DNA of 31,827 nucleotides, taken from assembly GCA_049999765.1 (NCBI GenBank), contig JBNGIQ010009493.1, forward strand, positions 1 through 31,827, given 5' to 3'. This document shows positions 16,926-25,426 of this stretch, piece by piece; positions within the stretch are counted from its first letter, which is position 1, and every line of letters starts with the position of its first letter. Source of the DNA: Phaeoceros laevis. Its lineage: Eukaryota > Anthocerotophyta > Anthocerotopsida > Notothyladales. Both the position numbers and the translations under genes were made by a program. The notes below the pieces were generated by a model. That model had not been told where the DNA came from and ran no database searches. It saw only the letters and a program-made list of their open reading frames with translations.

Positions 16926-19900
16926 GCCCCGACGACGACAACGACTGCGATTTCCGGGACGCGGCAGCAGAGGCAGAGCTCGAGGCAGAGGTAGCCGCGG
17001 GCGAGGCTCAGGGATCGATATCGTCGTCGTCGCAGCAGCCTGAGGAGGCAGCAGAGGAATCGAGCGAGGGCCCAGCAGGAGGAGCAGCTGCAGGAGGTGA
17101 CACGGTGGCGGTGAATGCGGGAGGCGGCTCCTCCGGGCCTCATCAGCCGAAGAAGAGGTACGTCGGGGTGCGGCAGCGGCCGTCGGGGCGATGGGTTGCC
17201 GAGATCAAAGACACGACGCACAAGATCCGGCTATGGCTGGGCACCTTCAACAACCCCGAGGACGCGGCGCGCGCCTACGACGACGCGGCGCGCACGCTGC
17301 GCGGAGCCAACACGAGGACCAACTTCACGCGCCCGCTGGGCACCCGCCCCGGCTTCTCCTCCAATTCGGTGCGCCTACTCCTGCAGAAGGCGGTGGAGGC
17401 GGCCGCGGTGGCAGGTAACCTCGACAGCGGCGGAGTTCTGCCGTCCGTCGCTGCTGCCGCCGGTGGTGGTGGTGGTGGTGCTGGTGCTTCTTCTTCTTCC
17501 TCTGCCGCAGCAGTTCCCAGTTCCTTCGCTGCCACATCTAATGCGCCACAAGGTACCAACAACAGTCATTCATTCATTCATTCATTCAAGGACCTGACCT
17601 TGTCCCTTTTGCAGACCCCGGGCCATCGAATTTCATGGGCGGCTTCCACTCCGACTCGGAGCTGGAAGAGGCCTTGCGACAGCGACAACGAGCAGACTCG
17701 CCGGGTGCCTCCAACCTCTTTGGTCAATTGAACCCTCGGCATGGCATTTCGCGCTCTGTTTCATATGATCAGGCGACCATGATGAGGTCTCAAGCTGCTG
17801 GTCCAGGACCTGGTTCAAACCCGAACTTGAGGTTGTACACAAGCTTCTCAGGAGACTTCAGTGGCTCGCATGCGCTAGCAGCTGCCCCTTCTGGCTCCTT
17901 CGATCTCCAGCAAATGCAGCAGGTCCAGCTCCATCCATGGAAAATTTTCCAAACCTTACATGAATTCGTGATATCAAACTGCTGGCTCAGAGTAGTGAGT
18001 TGCCTGACGCGTTTAGCGTTTCCTTCTGTTGTGCAGATGTCAAATGTAAGACAATCAGGAACAACTTTTGGTGCACCGGGGTACGAAGCGCAGCCTCCCG
18101 ATCGGACAGACCGAGCGACCCAGCAGGGAAGCAGCAGCAGCAGGTACCATGCGCAGTTCAACATATACGAGTCGCTAAGGGAGAAGCTGGGTTACGGTCC
18201 ACCAACTCCTACTAGCACTGGTGGCCATGGAACCGGTGACGCCGGCTTCGCGTTTAACAGAGATGGCACCACCTCTGCTTTCGCGGCGACGACGACGGGT
18301 GCAGAAGCTGTGGACAACATGGACCTCGGCTGGGACCCCAACCCGTCTGTGGAGAGCGGTGGGAGCCTCATCCAGCACTGGGGTCGTAGCGCCGGTACCG
18401 ATATGCTGATCAGCAGAGTGCATGAGCAGCAGCCCACCATTCCTGATCATGTCCAGCAGCAGCAGCAGCAGCAGCAGGCCAGTCGACGTATGAATGAATC
18501 CTGGGAGCATGGAAATGTAGGATCCCGGGGGCATGAAGCAGCAGCAGCAGCTGATCATGAGAGGTTCGGTTTGGAGGAGATTGCTACGGTGAACTGGGGA
18601 AATCTGGGCACAAGTAGTACTGGTGATGCTGCTGCTCATGACACTATGAGCCCCTTGAACTGGGAGGACCTGGGGCGAACGTTGGCGACGTCGTCGTCAG
18701 AGCAGCAACGACCTGTGGAAAGACTGACCACCATCAATTGGGGAGACCTCATCAGTCGAACCACTGCATCCGGAGAAGCACAGCGAATGGAAGGCATCAC
18801 CAACAACGTCACCAGCTGGGGCCCGGGCAACATGGGAGGCTTTGCAGCACCAAATTCCTGGACAAGTGGACCTGCTGCTGGCCATGGTCCAGGGCATCAC
18901 CACTTTCCTGCCACACCATTGCCGGCTTCGTCGTCCCACGAGTACTGGGAAGCTGCTGCTGCTGCTCAGACGCAGGTGCCGACTGGAATGGGCCATCTGC
19001 AAGAATCGCATGACAGGCAGCTGCAGATGCAGTCCAGTAGCAGCCGACCTGGTCTGTGGGCAACGTCAAGCAGCCAACCTCAGTACGCACAGGATGCAAC
19101 GTTTCCGCAGCGCGTCATCACTAGGGAGGCATCGCTATCAGCTCGTCCTGCTGATCCTGAGCGCCTGCCAAACATACAGCAGCAGCATGGTAGTCAGGTG
19201 GAGGCCGCCACCCGTCAACCCACCGGATCGGAGCAGGACTCGGAGTCTGCCGAAGAGGATCTCGATCTACCCAGAGGGAGCCAGCAGCAGGGCGATTCCA
19301 CCACCTCGGAGACTCAAGGGAGATTTATCGACTACTCCTCGATGGATCCCACCAATCGGGATACCATGGCCAGCAGCTTGAGCGGCTTGCTATCCCACAA
19401 TCAGGCCGACCAGGCTGACAGCGGCCTCAACTTCCTAATGCTGTCTCCCGGCTTCTTCCGCATGGACAGCTTCCAGCGGCGGGAGCCTTCCACACCCGCC
19501 AACATTGTAGCGCTAGCTGATCATGAAACCGATGATGCCACAGAGCAGGATGCCGATTTGATCTCTGCAGATGACCTACCTGGTGCTTCGAGTTCGGTTG
19601 GGATCATATCGATGGACGATGAAGATTCTCGCAGGGCACGGCCGTCGACAGCAGGCTCGCCTCTGTCGGAGGTGCAAACCACGGTCGCCTTAGACCCCAG
19701 CCTTGCTGGGATTGTTCGGCCGAAATTGGTTAGGATCAATGCGGCGCGCTTGCCGGAAGTTGGTGTAGACGATGCCGACGACCGGTCTCCAACCAGGTCC
19801 CAGGTGCTTGGTGAAGCCGTGAGGTCGCACCTCGTACTGGGCGGAAGTGTGATAACCACGCAGGATCTGGTAGCTGCGACGCGTTCTGCCTCGGATCCCG

Positions 19901-19956
19901 ATGTCACCCACGCCTCGGATGCACCATTTCAGCAGGCTCTGCCTGACCAGAGGTAG
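16895..19956 (+). CDS. AP2/ERF transcription factor with a long C-terminal region (RAP2.11-like AP2 domain)
   Basis: Exon 1 is 16895-17552 and exon 2 starts at 17615, after a 62-nt GT-AG intron; the stop is at 19954-19956. The protein is 999 aa, or 961 aa if the in-frame intron 17923-18036 is removed. After an acidic Ser/Ala-rich start, one AP2 domain covers about residues 88-146 ([20 protein letters not shown], then [20 protein letters not shown]). Position 14 is Val, as in DREBs, and position 19 is Asp, as in ERFs. The pattern is that of RAP2.11-type ERFs. The C-terminal 800 residues are low complexity: Gly and Ser runs, an 8-Gln run near residue 500, and three copies of NW(G/E)(D/N)L near residues 543-597, possibly activation motifs. 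This is far longer than usual single-AP2 proteins (200-400 aa). It should act in the nucleus. GC-rich codons set it apart from its neighbours. Confidence 0.85.
17566..17589. repeat. CATT tetranucleotide microsatellite inside a 62-nt intron
   Basis: Five or so CATT units fill much of intron 1 of the ERF gene between the donor and the polypyrimidine tract. Changes in copy number would directly alter the intron length. Confidence 0.85.
17923..18036 (+). other. Probable in-frame intron (exitron-like) within ERF exon 2
   Basis: The segment begins at CAG|GTCCAG and ends with a strong acceptor, TTTCCTTCTGTTGTGCAG. It is 114 nt, a multiple of three, without a stop codon. Read through, it gives a hydrophobic stretch ([18 protein letters not shown]) that does not fit the polar low-complexity protein around it. 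Splicing joins QMQQ to MSNVRQ without a frame change. The donor is weak, so both retained and spliced forms may exist. Confidence 0.6.
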
Positions 19957-20131
19957 AGAGAGACCTGTCTGATGATAGGGAAGCCACCGAAGCCATCGAC
20001 TAAGTTAGTAGATCCGTGTGAGTCGTGGTGCTAGTTCTAATTAGTAGAATGCAAAGCCTAGCACTAACCATTGTTAGGCGGCATGCTATCAACCTAACTC
20101 ATTTTTACTTCGCTTGCAAGTTGGAAATAAC
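19957..20131. other. 3' flank of the ERF gene
   Basis: This is AT-richer sequence after the stop codon and is presumably the 3' UTR and terminator. It ends where the inverted F-box fragment begins. Confidence 0.5.
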
Positions 20132-20728
20132 TGGAGCCACAGTGCGGCATGGATCCAAGAACTCACCAAGTCAAGTTCAAGGACCTTAGCTTCTTGCACT
20201 GAGCCGCTGAGATTCTGTTACAAATACAAGAAAGTACTCTCTTCAGAAACACCGAATATACAACACAGGATCCATCCCAAATGTGTGCGTCTGAGGACTG
20301 CACATGGTCACATCCTGACAAGGATAACTTGAAATATGAGAGGCAACACACCTGTGCACCACAAAGATCTAACAACTCCAGACTCTGCAACTGGAAGAAC
20401 CTCTTGAAGGAATTGTCTGTCAAACTTTAGAAGCCAAGTAGATTGTACTCAGCATGTAACTCAACAAGCTTTCACATGAAAGAACATGACAAAATGTCAG
20501 CCCCAGGAATGAACTTCACAACATGGCCCTTACCCTGGTATTGCATACAGGTAGAGCTCTTGAAGCTTCCGACAGTTATCCAAAAGCTGCAATAATCCGT
20601 CAGATGTCAGTCAGCTTCACTCACCTGCATGCCAGTTGCAACCACTTCATGCACCAGTCTTGTTTAGCCAGCACCAACCAGATTCGAAAAAGAAACGATG
20701 CTTACCGTGATAGGTTTAAGTTCACACT
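20132..20728 (-). pseudogene. Inverted fragment of the F-box/LRR gene (exons 6-9)
   Basis: This matches, in reverse orientation, about 3892-4495 of the F-box gene, introns included. Exon 8 is intact (LTDNSFKRFFQLQSLELLDL). Exon 7 has a TGT to TGA stop and a small insertion. Exon 9 lacks 20 bases, fusing LS to AQCKKLRSLNLTW. Because introns are kept, it arose by DNA duplication, not retroposition. It ends abruptly at TTTAAGTTCACA, where ML copy 2 begins. Confidence 0.9.
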
Positions 20729-20804
20729 GCCTGCATTTTTTGGAGGTTGACTTTCGCTGGCATGGATGGCTGTGCTGCACTTCGTGTTTTCTATGCCACT
20801 GCAG

Positions 20805-21379
20805 ATGCGAAAACATATCCGGTTACTGTGAAGGATTTCTCTGTCGAGCCTGATCCTGTGATTAGTGGAACTGAAGCTAACTTCTGGATTCCTGCTTCTA
20901 CAGGTGTGCTGCTCTTTGTTCTTGTTGTACATGCCAGGGTTGGTCACAAGGATTGGATTCCTCAAATTGCTTCCAGCTTTGCAAACCATGACATCGGAGG
21001 TGGCACCGTGGTGATCACTGTCCACTTCCACAACATTCCAGTTCACAGCGAGCGAGATGACCTCTGCTCCAACACCGCCTGTCCTATCAAGCCAGGCGAA
21101 TTTGTTTTGCAGAATTCAGAAAGTTCTTCCAGGAATCACTCCCCCGGTAAGTTGTCCTAACGTCGAAGTAATTTTGGAGGTGATTGTATCAGTCCAGGCC
21201 TTGTACAAGAATTGAGTACTAACCGGATTTTGGTACTACCGGTATAGGGATCCTACAAGATCAAGCTGCAGATTGTGGATGACAAGGGAAGTGTCTTGGC
21301 GTGTGCATATGTCAACGTTAACATTGTCTCGAACTGGCTTACTGATGATGATCATTCCAGCAAGCTCCAAGTTGGCTGA
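20805..21379 (+). pseudogene. ML-domain lipid-binding protein, broken copy 2
   Basis: Blocks at 20805-20903, about 20994-21146 and 21248-21379 read DAKTYPVTVKDFSVEPDPVI, HDIGGGTVVITVHFHN, HSERDDLCSNTACPIKPGEF and GSYKIKLQIVDDKGSVLAC. It keeps the DLC...AC cysteine pair lost in copy 1. Different lesions are present: the acceptor AG before the second block is now GCAAAC; an extra A near 21121 shifts the frame late in that block (SESSSRNHSP instead of SEVLPGITP); and the original stop is changed (TAG to TCG), adding about 15 codons before TGA at 21377. No signal-peptide exon was found. An alternative acceptor (CATCGGAG, then GTGGCACC) could rescue the first join but not the frameshift. Confidence 0.8.
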
Positions 21380-22289
21380 CCCTTCATTTTGCAGCACAAT
21401 GCTAATGAGAAGCTGACAACAGCGGCTGACAATTAGCTGACAGGCTTTTTCTTGTTTGGTGCGTAAACATCACATACTGAGTTCAGGCAAAGAGAAGCCA
21501 CTCTACAAAGTGGGTGAAAATGTCTAGTTCAGATGTTGGAGCTGTTTGATGGTCTGAAAGCTCGCTCTGGCAGTATCAAAGGCCAAGCGGCGTTTCCGCG
21601 AACTTTCCTTAACAAGGGCGCATTGTCCAGACTCCAGCTTCAAGACAAATTTTGCGAAGGGCAAAAAGCTAATTGTTGGAAGTGATTTAACTGGCGAAAT
21701 TGTTCTTTTTTGTCAGATGGTTGCTGTCATGCCTAAGAACAGGGGAGCATATGTGAATAGCATTGCAAGAAGAAACCGCTTGGCAATTACTGTCCTTCAC
21801 ACATATAGCACACGTCCTTTGCTTATCTGACTTGAAATCTTTCCTCTAAACCGGTTATGTATCTCAGCAGTTATGGCCCTTCATGTCGCTTCAGTGTGGT
21901 CCTGTACTCTGTCAAACACCAGAAATGAACTTCCTTCCACAGCATGAAACAAGATAACTGTGAGCTGTCCACAAAGGTCAGGGCTAGCAAACCTGGAGAG
22001 GCCAGGGCTAGCAAGGCAAGATTTAAACCTGTAACTCGAGGGGCTAAGTCATTTCTGTTCCTGCAATGCTGCCGGGTGCCACATGCTATTCACTGCAAGT
22101 CAAAACGCCGTGGCGACCCACCATTACCTCAGAGCCCATTGTGCACAAACAAGATCTATTCCTGGGTGACGAATTGCAAATGATAACAGGAGTAGTGCGT
22201 CTAATCTCAGCTTCATACCCAAAGGACTTACTTCTCCTAAGGTCTAATGTTCTGCATAACCCTGAGTAGTGTTGGAAATGACACCTAAA
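21380..22289. other. Non-coding sequence between ML copy 2 and NAA40
   Basis: This matches 14153-15053 with indels, including an AGCTGACA-rich insertion near 21408-21446. It holds the 3' flanks of two convergent genes. No supported ORF was seen. Confidence 0.5.
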
Positions 22290-23857
22290 CTACTGAAGCG
22301 AGTGCCATACCTCAAGAACACTTCTTGCCTCGGGATCAAAAGTTTTGCACAGAATTTCGTAACTTCTTTCGTGGCCGCCCTGTACACGTAGCATCACTGA
22401 GAAAGAAATTCTACCAATTCGGGTCAAGGAGCTGACCCAACCACAAGCCTCTCACAGCAGGCACAAACAAATGAAGATATACCAGTGGATCTGCCCTGGA
22501 CGGAGAGATACTTGAGATAATGTACCTGCAGTCAGGAGCAGCGATGTTGGACCGTGAGGCTGGATCTGAGTAGCTTCCTTCAGCTGATCAATTGACAACA
22601 TTGAAGTACCTGAGTTTTCCAGTGTAGAACCTCATTGCCTCAACATTTCGCTTCTGCACTGTAAGTAGAATGGCTTTCATGTTATTCTGTTGCAGACCAC
22701 GGGATGCAACCTGTCAGGTTGTTTTCTCCAAAGAGCTAGCCCCAGCAACAACCTATCTGTCTCTAGAACTGTTTGAGGATGGCTGAAGTCATCGGCCCTA
22801 CGAACTGTTGCGGATGGCTGAAGTCATTGGCCAACTGGACGACAAACATACCTTTCGTGCCAAAAGCTCCATGAATAACATGAGAAACCTGCCTAGTCCC
22901 TTCCCTTGGACGCACTTCTCCACCTGGAGCTCATATATATAGAGGACGGGCACATTCTGTTCGACTACAAACCGAATATGCACAAATGCAACTGCGGGTT
23001 CCCCATCACCAGACCATAAACCCTCATTGCTCCCTCCTGAACCTGCACTGTGCTGATCACTGCGGTCATTTACTGCTCTGAGGTTTCTGCGCACAATTAT
23101 ATAACGAGCAGCTGGCGATACCATGTCCCTCCGTTTGATCTTCTCCTCGGCGGGCCATTCAGGCCCATATGGGCCTGCCATGTTTATCTGCTCTGCCAGG
23201 CACGAAACACAAGGGCTTCCTCACAAAATGCTCAAAGGCACTTCATACAAGGCACTTCATACAAACGCGTCACATGACAGTGCCACACCCTGAGAAGTGA
23301 ATCATAACAACCAGCATGGGGATGTTCCTACTTAGTGCAGGCAGGCAGGCAACCCTCACCTTGAGCAATTCCTGAATGTATCGTTTCAAGGGCAAGGACA
23401 AGCTTTCGCCCAATGCTGACTCCATCCGAAGATCTAGACCTGCACATGTCACAAATGTTGGAGTTTTCTCATACCTCCTCAAACGCTAACACCGTGGATG
23501 GATTCCTTGACCTTACCATTTCGGTCGTACTTCAGGAATGCGGGAAACTCAGATATCAAATCTGTTTTATCGTAGGCTGCCTTGACCACAGCATCAACAG
23601 CCTTCTTCTGAGCAAGCTCCTGCAAACCCACCAACAAATGATGCCCAGCCTTGGGCTCAAACCCGTGGAGCTTTCAAGGCACCCTACATAGCAAGAATTC
23701 GTCTTCCTGAGCCACAATCTGCCCGCACACAACGCAGACGACAGCTGCAACGTAAGCGTCAAAGGTACGAGTTAGCTGAGCTCACCTCCTGGCGCTTAGC
23801 CTTCTTGTCCAACCGGTGCATCTTTTTGCGATCGATGGCTTCAGACGAGGAGCCCAT
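22290..23857 (-). CDS. NAA40: N-alpha-acetyltransferase 40 (NatD, histone H4/H2A type)
   Basis: Seven exons join in frame to 266 aa: 23786-23857, 23517-23619, 23360-23439, 22852-23187, 22610-22686, 22483-22525, 22290-22379. The start (MGSSSEAIDRKKMHRLDKKA) is basic and helical as in NAA40. FPAFLKYDRNGLDLR matches the conserved FPxFxKYDRNGL segment. The GNAT domain follows: PYGPEWPAEEKIKRRDM, AVAFVHIRFVVEQNVPVLY, the acetyl-CoA loop QGKGLG (residues 179-184), MKAILLTVQKRN, YIISSISPSRADPL and SYEILCKTFDPEA. NAA40 transfers acetyl groups to the N-terminal Ser of histones H4 and H2A. Copy 2 has a slightly longer tail than copy 1 because the VLEV-stop became VLEVWHSLQ-stop. A Ser/Gly-rich insert (SAGSGGSNEG) sits between two core strands. 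No lesion was seen, so this is the functional copy. Confidence 0.92.
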
Positions 23858-24509
23858 GACAACTCACCAGTATGCGTTCGAGGGATTCGCTTCGAAACCA
23901 GTCGTTGAGGGGTTGCCCTGATTTCACATCCGAAGTACGACCTTTCTAAATTCATACCGCTCGGAGATTGGCTGCTCTGAGGAATTTGCACCGGTGTGAA
24001 GGAGTTCTCCGCGTTTTGCGCTTTTTTATACAGCCGACAGACCAGAACTCGAGTTTCCGAACTACCGCGGAATGCAGAACTTGGTCGAGCGGTCGAGCCT
24101 TGTTGCAGTGGCCTCCGACACGACAAGCTATGTACATATCAGTTGCCCAAGGATCTGAGATATGTAAGAGCTAGAAATTGCCTAGTGCATTTCTTTGGCA
24201 TACAATCGAAGACGATTTCCAATCAATTACAGGTCCAGCGGTGTGATAACCGACATGTCCGTTCCCTCATGGCCCATGTCGTGAGACGACTTCTGGGAGC
24301 TTCTCAGGAAACAGAGAGGGCGCACGAATACCATCGTGAGCAAAGCCACAACCTGGGCCTGAATGCTTCAAATCAGTAACTTGGACGCAGGGTTCTTTAC
24401 AGCGCGTCTCCTGATTGTTCCATTTACACAAGCTTGGCCTCAAATTGGTCAACAGGTCAGATCACGACATTCCATCTAGCAATTACTCCTCACTGTCATC
24501 ACTGTTGGT
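23858..24509. other. Upstream region of NAA40
   Basis: This should contain the NAA40 promoter. Its 23990-24098 part recurs rearranged at 16146-16236. A long plus-strand open frame (23996-24379) has no recognisable family and partly overlaps the duplicated promoter piece, so I do not call it a gene. Confidence 0.45.
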
Positions 24510-25131
24510 CTACTTCTTCTGAATCGGGGGCGCATCATGCATTTGATTGTGCTGGTCCACCTTGACATCCGGTTCAGGGGCCAGAAGCCCCCCGGATTCA
24601 GATCTGGAGCCCTGCCGGCCCGTCTTCTTCTTCCCTGGCTTTGCCTTTCTGGGAGATTCGGGAAAACCGGACGTACGAGCCGAGAAGCACATTGTCGCTG
24701 CGTTCCAAGACTTCAGCAGGCCACTGTGGTCCCCGACGGATGTCAATTCCTCGAACGCAAGTCTCGATAATCGTCTTCGGATCACGAGTGCCTGGAAAAT
24801 AGATCTTTCACAGAATTACGACCAACCACACATCAATTGCAAAAACAAAACACCAACCAAACAGCAGAAGAGAAGATGGGAAAACTTCGCACAATTTGCT
24901 ATTCAAGCGTGAACGCATCGCACAAACAAGGGACGGAACTGCGAAGGCCCTCGAGATAACAAGGATCCTTCCAGCCGAGGGAAGGTAGTGTACAGCTACT
25001 GTGACAAAACTTCACTTCCAGACAATGTCCGAAACAGCCAGGAAACTCATTTCACGCCAAAAAGGAGTTCGTTTCGTACACTATTATTGCTCAGTGCACA
25101 TACCTCCCTCGTGGATTGAAGTGATATCCAT
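24510..25131 (-). CDS. Hypothetical small protein, tentative exon structure
   Basis: No family recognised. A possible first exon (25104-25131) reads MDITSIHEG and ends at a GTATGT donor. After an intron of about 310 nt and a good acceptor (CTATTTTCCAG), the frame from 24791 reads TRDPKTIIETCVRGIDIRRG and PQWPAEVLERSDNVLLGS, which looks like real protein. Continuing straight on, it stops at 24598. A shift in frame about there instead gives a basic, Ser-rich tail (KPGKKKTGRQGSRSE) ending at 24510. The two halves are separated by a 28-nt segment with GT...AG ends (GTACGT to TCTCCCAG), too short for a normal intron. It could be a frameshifted pseudogene, a microexon or micro-intron case, or a different exon join. 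Confidence 0.35.
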
Positions 25132-25426
25132 GCCTAGCTCTGAGTTCACTGACCACAACTCACGACCAACTATGATTCCTCGAACACGCGATCAACATGA
25201 CCTAGGCTGAATACTCTTCGGATGGAAAGCAGGCACGGCCAGAGCTCTCTGACAACGGCCAGACCCCCATAAGTAAGAATTCCGAGTTGGACACATCCGT
25301 CGACGTCCCTTGTGTACAACCCGACGCAGACAGTTTTACTAGCAACGAATTGGAAGGTTTCGTTCTCACCCACCGGAGGATAATCTGTACACTCGAATAG
25401 ACTCAGGGATCACTATCAGTCAATGG
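25132..25426. other. Short intergenic region downstream of the helicase gene
   Basis: This holds the helicase 3' flank and possibly the promoter of the tentative gene. A minus-strand open frame at 25170-25373 has no family resemblance. Confidence 0.4.

Larger units (their letters stand above)
20729..23215 (+). repeat. Segmental duplication, copy 2 (ML plus NAA40)
   Basis: This is the direct partner of 13559-15973. The left border abuts the inverted F-box fragment. On the right the sequence continues into exons 3-1 of the intact NAA40 gene, which copy 1 lacks. This side therefore looks closer to the ancestral locus, although its ML gene is also truncated at the same left border. Confidence 0.9.

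Noticed and set aside
17115-17597. Long Arg/Ser-rich ORFs in other frames of the ERF gene
   Set aside because: Shadow frames of GC-rich ERF coding sequence; the AP2 domain fixes the true frame.
23996-24379. 127-codon plus-strand ORF
   Set aside because: It overlaps the NAA40 upstream region that recurs rearranged at 16146-16236, where the frame is not kept, and it resembles no family.
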